The notes: generated from the sequence alone by a model not told the origin. A stretch of DNA of 64,000 nt from Metridium senile (GCA_949775045.1 OX459105.1:15152227-15216226); one strand, 5' to 3'; counted from the first letter of the stretch, positions 11,760 through 22,319 are shown. Translations and numbers: made by a program.

Positions 11760-13875
11760 AGATTAATCGATTAAGTGGTCAATAGTCCTTTTCACAGTTC
11801 CATTCAGTGACCACGAATAATAGTTCTAAGTCGAGGTTCCCGTTGCTGGGCATAGCAAAACTATAATTTATCATGCGCAGCAACTGGAACCTCGACTTGG
11901 AACTATCATTCGTGGTCACTAAACAGAACTGTGTAAAGGACTATTGGTTGCTTGATTGATTGATAGATTAACCGATTAAGTCATCAACTGGTTGATTGAC
12001 TCATTAATTAATTGATTGATAGTTTAATCGATTACAGTGCGAATCAAAAAAACGTCGGCATCCAGAAATATTTTAGAAATTGTTTATTATTCGTTGAACA
12101 ACTCAGAAACAACTATATCACAACAAGAAGTTTGACTGATGTGTAGTATGATAAACTTTTTGTAGTTAGAGTTGTTTGTGAATTGTTCAAGGAACAATAA
12201 ACGATTTCTAAAATATTCCTGGGTGCCCACGGTTTTTCGATTCGCACTGTAAGTTGATTGATTCGTTATTCAATCACACTACGTTTCATTTTGCAGAAAC
12301 GTAACATTCGATTCGAGAAAAGTACAGTCGAAGAAGATGATGATGATAATGATGAAATTGATGGTGATGAAGTCGAACTCAAGAAAAGGTTTAACGAGCT
12401 CGACTTAGGCCCTTATCATCCATCTGGAGCTACAGTGCAGTTAGATGAAAACAACAAACTTTACTGGCCTGTCATATTCTTCTATCCAGAATATCAAGAA
12501 TCTGATTTTATAGCAGCATTTTGTGAAGACAATTGGTAAGACTATAGTCACAACACAGCGGTCAAACGACTACGCATGCGCGTTTTTTCGCGCATGCTTA
12601 GTTGATTGCAGCTGTCTGTATAGTCAATACTTTTGCACAAAGTCTCAGGTCCTTCTCCATGTACTTGAAAACTTTTGTATTCTTTGTTCATTTGTCTTTT
12701 TTAGTAAACAGTCCCTTCACAGTTTCCTGCGCCATTTTGAAAGGTAGCCGGGCCTTTGCATCGAAGCGAGACGAACGTTGAGCTTGCAATGATAGAGACC
12801 TTTTAACACCTTGCGGGACAATTATTTACGTGTCTCTATCATTGCAAGCTCAACGTTCGTCTCGCTTCGATGCAAAGGCCCGGCTACCTTTCAAGATGGC
12901 GCAGGGAACTGTGAAGGGGATTATTATACGTAGACTGTGTCCTGTACACGGAGAAGAAGCCAAAATCTCTGAGTCGACTTTGAGGAAACGAGTTGAAGTT
13001 GGATCGGTTGATGAATAATTTAATATAATGTGCACTTTTTCTTCTGTTTTTAGTTTTATGGATCACTTTCAAGTGATGTTTGGTGGCGACCCAGCACCTT
13101 GGGATGAGGAATGTAAATACGAACCATACAAGCTGGAGGTACTAAAGCTATTTTATTGTTTTTACTTGTGTTTTGAACGTTATTAATTGTACTGTTGGTT
13201 TCAGTGTTACTTTGAAGACCAAGAAAGAGGTTGTCTTGTTCGTATTCAGAGTTCGGCTACGTTAAAAGAGGTTCTTTCAGACAAAAGGTTAGAATAGGGC
13301 AATGTCTTTAATGTTGTTGTTGTTGTTGATGCGAAAGCTGTTCGCTGGCGTGTTTCATGGTTTATTCTTTTTGTTGTTGTTTGTTCGTTTGTTTGTTTGT
13401 TTGTCTGTTCGTTTGTTTGTTCGTTTGTTTGTCTGTTCGTTTGTTTGTTTGTCTGTTTGTTTGTCTGTTTGTTTGTCTGTTTGTTTGTTTGTTTGTTTGT
13501 TTGTTTGTTTGTTTGTCTGTTTCTCTCTTTGTCACGGCTTTATTTGTTTGTTTGTTTGTTTGTCTGTTTCTCTCTTTGTCACAGCTTTATTTGTTTGTTT
13601 GTCTGGTTGTTCATTGTTTGTTTGTCAGTTTATTCTTTTATTTGTTTGTCTCCTTGTTTGTCCGTTTATTTGGTCGTCTGTCTGCCTGTCTGTCTGTCTT
13701 TCTGTCTGAGTGTGCATAAGATTTGCTCAGCTAATTTTGGTTTGATTACTCAGCACAGACGTGTTCTCTCCATAGGTATGTTGTTCGGCGTGGTACTCCA
13801 GGCTTTGTCATCGTCGTCCAGAATTCCTCGTTTAAAGTAGAGTTCCTCAATAAATATTGCAAACAATCGCAATAG
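7644..13875 (+). CDS. TTC4: Tetratricopeptide repeat protein 4 (Hsp90/Hsp70 co-chaperone), complete, 401 aa
   Basis: Exons: 7644-7778, 8473-8584, 9539-9700, 9967-10044, 10242-10309, 10991-11047, 11509-11595, 12297-12535, 13054-13138, 13205-13287, 13776-13875. TTC4 (yeast Cns1) links Hsp90/Hsp70 through three TPR motifs; these lie at about residues 84-185 ('AFKEEGNYEYKNKNFRKAI', 'LNAILYTNRA', 'YDHVIRWCDEGLK'). A charged helix at 186-235 leads to the conserved C-terminal wheel domain ('LYWPVIFFYPEYQESDFI', 'MDHFQVMFG', 'CYFEDQERG', 'FVIVVQNSSFK'). Human TTC4 is 387 aa. The start has a strong context (AAGATGG) and lies downstream of an in-frame ATG at 7473 that is not conserved. The intron after residue 185 begins AT and ends AC (see separate entry). 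An AATAAA is at 13920. Confidence in identity is very high. Confidence 0.95.
8597..9100. repeat. TCA/ATT trinucleotide repeats with a retroposon-like tail
   Basis: Imperfect TCATCA/TTATCA runs at 8597-8890 and 8978-9100 lie in TTC4 intron 2. Between them, a segment ending AATAAATTATTATTATT (to about 8978) looks like the 3' tail of a non-LTR retroposon; similar tails are near 19370 and 57480. Confidence 0.75.
9436..9480 (-). ncRNA. Hammerhead-like hairpin of Penelope-like element type (degenerate)
   Basis: On the minus strand it reads CTGAAGAC, a short loop, then GTCGAAAGC. This has the layout of a hammerhead core (CUGAnGA, stem II, GAAA). It is followed by an A-rich tail with AATAAAATAAA. 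It lies in TTC4 intron 2 and is probably a remnant of a retroelement terminal repeat. Confidence 0.45.
9733..9850. repeat. AATG/AAAT microsatellite
   Basis: Imperfect GAATGAATAAAT units in TTC4 intron 3. Confidence 0.8.
10310..10990 (+). other. TTC4: U12-type AT-AC intron of TTC4 (intron 5)
   Basis: The coding sequence stops after CTCAAG at 10309 and resumes with ATCGAACCTGAC at 10991. The join needs no GT-AG site. The intron begins ATATCCTTT, the exact U12 5' splice-site consensus. It ends TGCCTTAACATGTTTAC, where TGCCTTAAC (10974-10982) matches the U12 branch-site consensus and sits 8-10 bases before the terminal AC. Its body is mostly GAT-type microsatellite. No GT or AG placement restores the conserved reading frame. 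Confidence 0.9.
10316..10890. repeat. GAT/ATGATG trinucleotide microsatellite
   Basis: Almost continuous imperfect GAT repeat making up most of the U12-type intron of TTC4. The Asp-rich frames in it are artefacts. Confidence 0.9.
11150..11438. mobile_element. MITE, family G-related (copy G3)
   Basis: Inverted ends TAGACTGCAAAACAGTCCCT and its near complement GTAGGGACTGTTTTGAAGTCTA; inner arms include CTCCGAGGAAACGAGTT. The termini match copies at 35682 and 57951. It lies in TTC4 intron 6. Confidence 0.75.
11655..11770. repeat. GATT microsatellite
   Basis: Tandem GATTGATT with degenerate flanks in TTC4 intron 7. It resumes at 11946-12010, after the family A MITE inserted in it. Confidence 0.85.
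11781..11945. mobile_element. Hairpin MITE, family A, copy 2
   Basis: Begins AATAGTCCTTTTCACAGTTC and ends with the inverted counterpart. The internal GACCACGAATAATAGTT and GCATAGCAAAACTATAATTT are as in the other copies. It is inserted within a GATT microsatellite of TTC4 intron 7, so it is younger than that repeat. Confidence 0.88.
12032..12252. mobile_element. Hairpin MITE (family W)
   Basis: Inverted ends TTACAGTGCGAATCAAAAAA and TTTTTCGATTCGCACTGTAA. Inner arms pair ATTTTAGAAATTGTTTATTA with its counterpart near 12200. TTC4 intron 7. Confidence 0.85.
12708..12922. mobile_element. Hairpin MITE, family B, copy 1
   Basis: Arms of about 90 bp: CAGTCCCTTCACAGTTTCCT, GCGCCATTTTGAAAGGTAGC and CGGGCCTTTGCATCGAAGCG on the left, with complements on the right. 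The right arm carries CAAGATGGCGCAG, close to a YY1 site. TTC4 intron 8. Other copies are at 13998, 21138, 25086 and 26649. Confidence 0.9.
13376..13709. repeat. TTTG/TCTG microsatellite
   Basis: Tandem GTTTGTTTGTCTG units fill the last TTC4 intron. They give Cys/Leu/Phe/Val repeat frames in all three forward frames, which are not genes. Confidence 0.92.
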
Positions 13876-13919
13876 ACTATAATAATAATATTAAATTTTA
13901 TATTACTGTAAAATACAGA

Positions 13920-13925
13920 AATAAA
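13920..13925 (+). terminator. TTC4: Candidate poly(A) signal of TTC4
   Basis: AATAAA 45 bases after the TTC4 stop codon, followed by a T-rich stretch. Confidence 0.55.
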
Positions 13926-13997
13926 CACTTCATTTCTTTATATGTCTTGAGTTCTCTTTATTTATTGCAGTACTATACGTCTACATGCCTCAATGAA

Positions 13998-14212
13998 GAC
14001 TCCACTTCACAGTTCCCTGCGCCATCTTGAAAGGTAGCCGGGCCTTTGCATCGAAGCGAGACGAACGTTGAGCTTGCAATGATAGAGACACGTGAATAAT
14101 TGTCCCGTAAGGGGATAAAATGTCTCTATCATTGCAAGCTCAACGTTCGTCTCGCTTCGCTGCAAAGGCCCGGCTACCTTTCAAGATGGCGCAGGGAACT
14201 ATGAAGGAGAGT
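13998..14212. mobile_element. Hairpin MITE, family B, copy 2
   Basis: Full-length inverted repeat like copy 1; left arm CACTTCACAGTTCCCTGCGC, right arm TTTCAAGATGGCGCAGGGAA. Lies just downstream of TTC4. Confidence 0.9.
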
Positions 14213-15224
14213 TTTGTCATGATCACTTACTATATAGATCCCATAAAACTCATGAATACTTAATGAGAAATTAACAAAGGAAATCATAACCGCGATGAGT
14301 GTTGTATATAGTACATAGCTATAGGCGATAATAGCGCTATTTTAAGAATATTATATCTACAATATATATTAGTCTCGAGGATAGGGACAGTCAGCACCAA
14401 ATCAAAACATCGTTTAGCATTGGTTTAAAAAACTCAATAGAGTCTTTTCAAACAATTGCCTTAAACCTAACCAAACAATAGCGGTACTGTATTAGGGGAC
14501 CAACCAAAACGCAGCTTTCGACTGGTGCTGGATTGCTGCGAGGAGAAACATGCAAAGAATTTACAGTTTTTCTACAATTGTTGCTATTTATCATTGCTTA
14601 TATTCACATGAACCAGGGCATGCAGTCTGCCATCCCATTATATGTCTCAGATACCGGGGTGGTGGAAGAGGTTATCCGCGATTCACTCAAAATTCAGCCT
14701 AAATAGGAAGGTCCTGAAGGGGTAAAATGGGAGCTGGGATTGGCCTTATTTTTGACTGGGAAAATGGGATTGGATGCACTGGGACTACAAATAAAAGAAC
14801 AATAGAAAATGGGAATGGGATTGAAACCTTGAGCAAAACTGATGGGATTATGTGATTTTTGACTGGGATTTGGTCCAAATATAAACTGGGAAATGGGATT
14901 CGGACTCCCCTTCAGGACCCTCAAATAGAGCCCTCCCTTGCTACAGTACTCTACAGTACAGAACTGCTAAGTTCTCTATACTACACGAGGAATCGAATGA
15001 ACTTGGTTATTCATCTGCGAGAAGGATTAACAACCAATTAAACATAGTTTGTTGAGTTCAATGCGAATCAATCAAAAACTGACTACATTGTATTGATTGT
15101 CTTATTATACACCTATGTTGTTGTTGTTGCCGCTAAAGCATCAAGCCAAGATCGAAATGAATGCTGTTTTTTTGTGTATAACGAATCAACCAATCAAAGA
15201 TCAATGCAGATCGTTTTGGATGAT
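14213..15224. other. Intergenic stretch between TTC4 and channel gene A
   Basis: No gene seen. It contains a dispersed repeat at about 14240-14310 (AATGAGAAATTAACAAAGGA, also seen near 3690 and 54465). A block at 14700-14905 is made of imperfect TGGGATTGG/AATGGGA units. The open frames there are short and repetitive. Confidence 0.6.
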
Positions 15225-18200
15225 TCAAGAGGCCAATACCGACCAGTATACAGCGTTAAACACCAAGAACGCCAACGGAAACAGGATCCTGCACATCTTG
15301 TTGAAGACGATCCCTATCTCCCCCTTGTTAACCTTGCCTTGAAAACCGCAAAGGTTCTTGGGTATTTTACGATTGACTACCAGCTTGCCCTTCTTGTGGT
15401 TGAGTCTATTGCGCATGATCGGGTAGACTGCGCCTTGTGAGTCAGCGATGTAGTGAGAGATGTGGTTTTTGATGTCATGGTCTTGCTCCTCGGGGGTGGT
15501 CTGGGGAAACAACAAAGGTAGTTAATAGAATACGTACCCCCCCCCCCCCCCTACATAAAATAAATAAATAACAAAGAAAGCGTCATCAAAGGTAATAGTA
15601 TAAGAACTCCCCTACTTAAAATAAAATAGATCACTTTTTTAATGTCTCAATCTTCTAGCCAGACACAAGTGTCCTACTAATTTGGGAGACTCAGACCCAC
15701 TCTCACTACCTCTAAGTTTAATATTTTAGCACACAACTCTGCTCACATGTTAATTTATTTTTTTTGCCTATTTTGTGGTAATGAATGCTGTAGATATACA
15801 ACGAAAGCAAACATGGCAATCACTATGATATATATTAACATCATATCATTAACATCAAAATCATCATCATCATCCCTATCATAACTATGGTCATCATCAC
15901 TACTATTGCATATAATTTACATCAAAATCGTCATCATCATCATCATCATCCTTATCATCACTATCATCATCATCATCATCATCACTACTATTGCATATAA
16001 TTTACATCAAAATCATCATCATCATCATCATCATCATCCTTATCATCACTATCATCATCATCATCATCATCCTTATCATCACTATCATCATCATCATCAT
16101 CATCATCATCACTACTATTGCATATAATTTACATCAAAATCATCATCATCGTCCGTATCATCCTATATATATCATCATCTTCTACTTACTACGGGTGACA
16201 TTTGAATAGAGTTCATAGAAGATTGACGTTGATGTGCTTCTTGGTCAAGCGGTAGCGTCACCCTCTCCTTCCTTCTTAGTTGATTCAGCATGAAAATCAT
16301 TAGACACATAATCAGAGTAGTAAAAACGAACAGAAACGACCCCATTAGGTACCAGTCTATCATCTTCGGATAACTAACGCGTGGCATGGTTGAGTTACTG
16401 GAACCGAGTAAGAAGACAATAGTCAAGATAGTGGTGATCCCGAGGGATATTCGTTCTCCGATAGAATTACAATCCATCCAGAAGACAATCCAGCTCATTA
16501 TCACCATGACAACGCACGGGACGTAGAAGTTGATGAGGTAGAACCCAAGACGACGTCGGAAGGTGAAGGAGACGATGAGATTCCTGTAAGGACCTGGTAT
16601 AGTAATAGTCCTTTTCACAGTTCCGTTCAGTGACCACGCCGGAATAATAGTTCCAAGTCGAGGTTCGCGTTGTTGCGCATAGCACTGAACTATAATTTAT
16701 CATGCGCAACAACGCGAACCTCGACTTAGAACTATTATTCGTGGTCACTGGACGGAACTATGAAAAGTAATTAACGGCGTTATACTGGGTGGGGGAGTAG
16801 ACGGGGGTAGCTATAGGGTTAGGGTGCGCTAGAGCTCCCCGCCATCTCCCTGCTGATCCCCTATATCTTTTTGGAAAGGCTTTTGGTTGGTGAACAACAA
16901 AATAAACATCCTTATCGTCATAAATATCCTCGCCTTCATCGTCATGAGCATCATTAACATTATCATAATCAGATGCTGACAGTTCACAAGCACTCCGCCA
17001 TGCCAATCAGAACGCGAAATGATCCTCAAAGGAATTCGACGACAAGTATATAAGATCTACCATAATTACACTGTCTATACCGGCCCATCGCCTGATGAAG
17101 ACTAGCAGTAGCGGTCGAAACGTCGAGGGCCAAACCTTCGACATTCGCGTGAGACAAACGAACAACATTCTACTTATCACAAATCCACTATGAATAACCT
17201 TTAGAATTTTATTATCATCACTAGCATCATCATCACTATCATCAGCATTATTATCACCACAATCACCATTAATAACATTGGCTATATATTTACCTGCGAC
17301 ATATGTCTGGTCAATTTCTTCGATCTCCCACCTGTCCATATCAAACTCTGCTAGTTCCTTATTGAAGATGGTGATGGGATTCCTTCCTTTCCAGTGAAAA
17401 TCCACGTGGTTATTTGTATAGGCAACTTTTGAAAACAAAACCTTGCATTATGAGTCAGTAACAAACACATACTTAACTACATCGTATGCGGGAGGTCGGA
17501 GTTCGTGCCCCAGCCGGACTACTAGTTTCACTCAGGGTTTTAAAACAATTTAGGAGAATGTGCGCATGCTGACTTTGCTATTTCTAATAGCAAATTGTTA
17601 ACTTCGCGTCTTCTCGAATAAGGACGTTAAATTGGAGGTGCCGTCTCTCCACATTACACTTACTGTCCTGCACAGGAGGGACGCAAAAGAACCACTGGGG
17701 ATGTAACAAACCCTTGACGAGATCACCCTCCGTAACTGGCTTATACTAATACATACTAACTGCTAATTCCTAATAACTGTAAGCCACCAGCGGTCCGTAC
17801 ACATGCATGATAATATTATTATTATATATTATATACCATATTATTACGAACAAGTAGGTAAGAATTTGCTGACGTTTACGCTTTGAACGTTAATCCTTGG
17901 TGGAGGTATAATTCAATAGAGCTAAAAGTAGCCTCTTCACACTGAAGAAGGATACGTGTTCGAAATAGTGAAGTAACTTTGATAACAGACTTACAGCTTT
18001 CTAAGTTAAGTGAGCATTTCTGGACGTCCATTGGAAAGTTTTGTAGGTACATCTGACAAGACGCTCGCACCAGCATCCTAAAAATACAATAAAACAATGT
18101 AAGAAGACCACTTATTAGACAACAAGAAAGGCGTGCCAAGTGCAAATTTAGTTTGTGAATTGATCCATGATCCTTTGCGCCACTAGCGAGTAGGCTTTTC

Positions 18201-21071
18201 ACGAGTGACAAACTTTCCCGGAAAGTATGTATTTGCATTGGATATAAATGAGGAATCCCAGCATACCTTGCGCTGAAGTAAACTTCACCATATTTGGAGA
18301 TCAAAGCGAGTTGGTTCTCCTGATGTAGTACATAGTCGTTGTTATTGTTGATGTACGTATCAGGGCGCCATATCCGATCGACTTCCTTGCCCCCTAGAGA
18401 TATGGTGCCGTCTAAACCATGGGCTAACCTTAAGTCTGTCCACTCTTGTCGAAGGAACATTGAGGTGGTGAACTCCTGAAATAGAGAGTCACATGAAACA
18501 TCACTGTCAGTAGTGCAAGCAGTTAAACCATGAAATAGAATCAGTTGCCACTTGAACGTTGCCACTAGTTACTATCAAAGACAAGTAAAGCTATAACGAG
18601 GTAGATAGATAGATAGATAGTTTATTACAAACGCTTAGCAGCCGTAGGCTGAATTACACAAATGTTTAATACATGTATGAAATTTAAAATGTAATTTACA
18701 TATGATTTGAATAAATATTAAACTTGAGATAATTATAATATAAAATAGAGCAATATGCATGTACATGTATAAACATTTCCGATTATAATCTAAAATATTC
18801 TTTACTTATACTAGGCTTTTAAAGAATTATGAACAATGAAACTATTTCGAAATCGAAAATGTCAGATCTTTTGCAGCTTTACTAGACCGATACTTGAATA
18901 TGGTTGCCCGGTATGGCACACCGGATTACCCTCCTACCTCAGCGAAACTATCGAAAGAATCCAGAAAAGAGCACTCTTCATTGCCTACCCTGATTTGAAC
19001 TACACAGCTGAAGCACTTGGTAAAGCTGGACTTGAACTCCTTTCAGTAAGAAGATATAATATTTGTAGGAACTTTTTTCAACGCATATCCGACAAAAGCA
19101 AACTTTCACACATACTTCCGGAAACAGTAACAAAAAACTATAACCTACGTAAAAAAAGAAAGTATCAAATAAACTATCGTACAGAACGGTACAAGAACAG
19201 TTTTATTCCGTTTGCCGTGAGACATTTTAATTGATAAATATACAGACTTTTTATACTATACCATACTATATATTATATTTAAAAGTAGTCATCGAGTCAT
19301 GTAAAAATGACATAATTCAATTGTTTTTATCCTTATAATAATAATTGCAAAGTCATTTAATAAAGTCATTATTATTATTAAATCTATTTGTCTTAAAGGA
19401 TGTATTAAATTTACGTTTTTTTCTTAGATTCAGGCGACAAGTGTTGGTATCAGGTAGCAATTTAAAAAGTTAAAAAGTTAAATTTAAAAATGCTCAGATT
19501 TTCACTACTTGACATGGTCGCTGTTTTGTCTCAAAACAACAAATTTACAACTTTGTAAAAATGAATAGATAAAATATAATTTTGACGTCTTTAGTCGTAA
19601 AACTAATACAAAATAGGTTTTAGGGTTTCTGGAGATGACAAGGAAGGCAAATTTGACAAGTTTCAAGTTACGATTTAGAATAAAATGAAAAATATTCATT
19701 GATTGGATTTTCTGAAATTTTCCAAATGCTACAACTCTATACCCATGTAGGGTGCGTGATTGGCGTAGAATTGTGCTTCTATGGTTCACTTATACCCATA
19801 TTTGGAAATGATTCAATGATTTTTATGACAGGAAATGTTAGATAACCCTTAGATCTATCGTTTGATATAATCTTATGCTTTTCCTAGCAGAATACGTTCG
19901 CATTCTCTTGACTGCTTTGAATAGGTACTTTTGAGCAAATCACCGCAAATTATTGCAAATACCTACTTTTACTATATCTTATAACTCTATAACCAATACG
20001 GTGACCCCAATATTTTTTCACGTTTTTTGACTTGCCTAACAATGATCTATAAATGACAGGATTTATAAAAACATTCATTGAAGAAATCCAAGTATCCGGA
20101 ACTACCTTAATGCATTCTTGCTTAGGAACGTTTTCCTTACCATATTTGTTTCCTTTATGCTCGTGAAGGACTGGACACCAATGCTAATATAGACATCTAC
20201 CGCTTTCTCTGTAAATTTAATGCAACAACCACGTGATTAAAACGTCATTTCATGCATTCATTTGCTACTATTGCAAGGCCCAGTCCTCTCTCCGCTGAAA
20301 AAAGGTTGACTGAGTAAACTGTGAATGACGAACGGCGATTGCACGACCGAAAGGCATTGTGATACAATATATCCTATAGTGTTTTTTTTTCTGGATTGCT
20401 TAGCACAGCTTCATCAATTTTAAGCTCTTCTTTGATACATGGGGCTGGCGTTGTGCTGTAAATGCGCTTTCTGCCGCAAAAGATGTATAAATAGTCAATA
20501 TCGAAGCCGACCACAGTTCCTTTCGTTCGTACAATCGCCGTTCGCCTTTCAATGTTCTCTACGTCAACCTTTTTTTTAAAAAGCTGTATACACCCCTTAT
20601 GAGAAAGTTTGTCACCCGTGACAAAAAAAAAAAAACCTAGTGGCGCAATGGATCATGGATCAGTTCAGAAACTAAATGTGCATTTGGCACACCTTTCTTG
20701 TTGTCTCATAAGTCAAAACGACCATTTCTCAATAACATATTGAAAAGTGTAGCAAATATGGCTATGAAATCCCTGCATTCTAATAAAGTATATACATAGG
20801 TTACCCGTAGTCCTCTGCGCTACTAGCTTGTAGGCTTTTCAATTCACGGATGACAAAGTTTCTCGAAAAGGGTGTATATACATAGAATTAACATACCGCC
20901 AGCGTAAGGTCTTGCTTTTTTATCATAGTCGCTTGGATTTAGCATTCTTTCTAATAGCATTGTTGTGTTGGTGATTTCTGTGCGGTCCATGTACGCACTC
21001 TCCGTCACTTTGCTATCTTTGGCTGAGATAAAACCCAAACAAAGAACTAACCAAATCAAGAGACTCATCAT
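15225..21071 (-). CDS. Cys-loop ligand-gated ion channel A (GABA/glycine-receptor-like fold, Glu at the selectivity position), complete, 448 aa
   Basis: Exons in transcript order: 20897-21071, 20141-20208, 18267-18475, 17995-18077, 17294-17425, 16190-16593, 15225-15500. A signal peptide (MMSLLIWLVLCLGFISA) is followed by the 'LLERMLNPSDYDKKARPYAGG' start region of the extracellular domain. Binding-loop landmarks are 'EWTDLRLAHG' and 'IWRPDTYINN'. The Cys-loop spans Cys158-Cys172 with the usual 13 residues between (CQMYLQNFPMDVQKC). M1 is about 238-261, M2 about 270-287 ('SLGITTILTIVFLL'), M3 about 303-322, M4 about 428-446 ('LFPLAFLVFNAVYW'). It is a plasma-membrane pentameric receptor subunit; the ligand cannot be told. 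Before M2 it has Gly-Glu-Arg (268-270) instead of the Pro-Ala-Arg of anion channels, which suggests cation permeability. It is a tandem paralogue of the gene at 24763-29498. All splice phases fit. Confidence 0.9.
15850..16175. repeat. Higher-order ATC repeat
   Basis: Runs of CATCAT are separated by four copies of CTACTATTGCATATAATTTA followed by CATCAAAATC, so the repeat has a longer unit of variable length. It begins only about 15 bp from the donor of the M1-M3 exon of channel gene A and lies in its last intron. Confidence 0.85.
16604..16770. mobile_element. Hairpin MITE, family A, copy 3, next to a splice acceptor
   Basis: Family A ends AATAGTCCTTTTCACAGTTC (left) and GGAACTATGAAAAGTAATT (right), with the standard internal arms. 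It is inserted in intron 5 of channel gene A, about 10 bp from the 3' splice site at 16594, so its end supplies the sequence where a branch point and pyrimidine tract are expected. Confidence 0.85.
17088..17145 (+). ncRNA. Hammerhead-ribozyme-like motif of Penelope-like element type
   Basis: It has the exact core words CTGATGA (17092-17098) and GAAAC (17117-17121). Between them is a GAC/GTC stem II, and after them a GTCGA/TCGAC hairpin (17122-17142) in the stem III position, followed by TT. One mismatch next to the core suggests a decayed copy. It lies in an intron of channel gene A. Activity is not established. Confidence 0.55.
17440..17760. repeat. SINE-like sequence in channel gene A intron
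   Basis: GGTCGGAGTTCGTGCCCC (about 17493) resembles a tRNA B-box, followed by CTTCTCGAATAAGGACGTTA and GGTGCCGTCTCTCCACATTA typical of dispersed repeats. No second copy occurs here, so the call is tentative. Confidence 0.35.
18600..18655 (-). mobile_element. Retroposon 3' tail with (GATA)n
   Basis: GATAGATAGATAGATAG followed by TTTATTACAAACGC reads, on the minus strand, as an AATAAA-like end followed by (CTAT)n. A similar tail in the other orientation is at 37370-37461. Confidence 0.45.
18836..19380 (+). mobile_element. Non-LTR retrotransposon 3' end (CR1/L2-like reverse transcriptase C-terminus)
   Basis: The frame 18836-19234 encodes the thumb/C-terminal part of a LINE reverse transcriptase: 'RPILEYGCPVWHTGLPSYLS', 'ETIERIQKRAL' and later Arg/Asn-rich helices, ending in a natural stop. 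A short 3' UTR ends in AATAAAGTCATTATTATTA. This is a 5'-truncated copy inserted in the second intron of channel gene A, opposite to that gene. Confidence 0.8.
20296..20583. mobile_element. MITE, family U, copy 2
   Basis: Ends AAAAAAGGTTGACTGAGTAA and the near complement TACGTCAACCTTTTTTTTAA. The shared inner motif GATTGCACGACCGAAAGG is as in copy 1 at 21648. It lies in the first intron of channel gene A. Confidence 0.75.
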
Positions 21072-21137
21072 TTTCTAAAAAAGAAAACAAAGAAGAATAC
21101 AAAAAGATTAAAAGACATGGAAAGAAAACGAATATAT

Positions 21138-21335
21138 ATAGTCCCCTTCACGGTTCCCTGCGCCATCTTGAAAGGTAGCCAGGCCTTTGCATATCGAAGC
21201 GAGACGAACGTTGCAACACCGTGCGGGACAATTATTCACGTGTCTCTATCATTGCAAGCTCAACGTTCGTCTCACTTCGATGTAAAAGCCCGGCTACCTT
21301 TCAAGATGGCGCAGGGAACTGTGAAGGGGACTATT
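21138..21335. mobile_element. Hairpin MITE, family B, copy 3
   Basis: TATAGTCCCCTTCACGGTTC to GAACTGTGAAGGGGACTATT, with the family's long arms; a small internal deletion removes part of one arm. Lies upstream of the channel gene A start codon. Confidence 0.88.
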
Positions 21336-21427
21336 GCGAATGGGAACTGACCATGAAGGGGATTCTCTATACTTTCACAATAACCATAATGTTATTTTTG
21401 TTTTTGTTTTGGTAGGTAACTATTGCA

Positions 21428-21570
21428 ATAGTCCCAGTTGTTCAGTGACCACGAATGATAGTTCCAAGTCGAGGTTCCAGTTGCTGCGCATAGCAAAATT
21501 ATAATTTATCATGTGCAGCAACTGGAACCTCGACTTGGAACTATCATTCGTGGTCACTGAATTGAACGGA
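21428..21570. mobile_element. Hairpin MITE, family A, copy 4 (shortened ends)
   Basis: GTTCAGTGACCACGAATGAT and GTTCCAAGTCGAGGTTCCAG on the left pair with their complements on the right. The outermost TTTTCACAG part is missing. Confidence 0.85.
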
Positions 21571-21647
21571 AACAAAAACAGACTTAAATAACAATATATA
21601 CCCCCTAAAACAGAACCATCGTAATCCCGTTTGAATATCGATCACCT

Positions 21648-21951
21648 AATTCAAAAAAGGTTGACGGAGCGAACGGTGATTGACGATTGGTGATTGGCGA
21701 CTTGCACGACGGAAAGGAACTATGGGTAATACGAATTCCTTCTTATTCGTTTCTAAATTACCAAAACAATGCCTCCACCGTTCAGCGAAACCTTCGAGAC
21801 ACCCATCTTACGCCATCGCTGAATGGTAGAGGCATTTTTTGAAAGGAATTAAAAATTTAAGGAATAAGAAGAAATTCATTTACCCACAGTTCCTTTCGGT
21901 CGTGCAATCGCCAATCACCAATCACCTTTCACCGGCCCCTTTTTTGAATTA
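21648..21951. mobile_element. MITE, family U, copy 1
   Basis: Ends AATTCAAAAAAGGTTGACGG and CCCCTTTTTTGAATT enclose inverted arms including GATTGGTGATTGGCGA and TCGCCAATCACCAATC, with GGAAAGGAACTATGGG paired to CCCACAGTTCCTTTCG. Upstream of channel gene A. Confidence 0.82.
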
Positions 21952-22151
21952 TATGTATGTATGTATTATGGTTATGTGTAAGTATAGGGAGTGAGCGGAT
22001 TTGGATTCATCTGTACCGCTCATATTTACATATTCTGTGGTTTCTGAGATCATAAGCCATCATCAAAATAATTTCTTAAGAATTAGACTCAAAGCGGTGA
22101 GGACAGATCATAGTCTATATAGATTTTTCTTTAAATTATAATTTTACCAAC

Positions 22152-22209
22152 CTTTTTCAGTGTTTCCTTATTTGGTATGTGTTTCTGGGGTGTGGTGAAT
22201 ATTTCACTT
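22152..22209 (-). other. Possible 5' UTR exon of channel gene A
   Basis: On the minus strand the segment starts after TTTTTATAG and ends before GTTGGTAAAA, so it has usable splice sites. A good acceptor (TTTTTTAG) sits three bases before the start codon at 21071. A second candidate exon ends at 22926 before GTAAGATA. This is inference from splice signals only. Confidence 0.35.
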
Positions 22210-22319
22210 CTATAAAAAAATATGCAGAAAGATATACAAGTAATCAACTTTATACAGCAAAATAAATCAATATAAACAAATAGTATATATAAAACGTTTT
22301 TTTGTTGGTTGGCTTTTCA

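Noticed and set aside
13302..13840. Three overlapping long frames rich in Cys, Leu, Phe and Val that look like membrane proteins
   Set aside because: They translate a GTTTGTCTG microsatellite inside the last TTC4 intron.
15093..15440. 115-codon plus-strand frame
   Set aside because: Antisense shadow of the M4 exon of channel gene A, which has a conserved minus-strand product.
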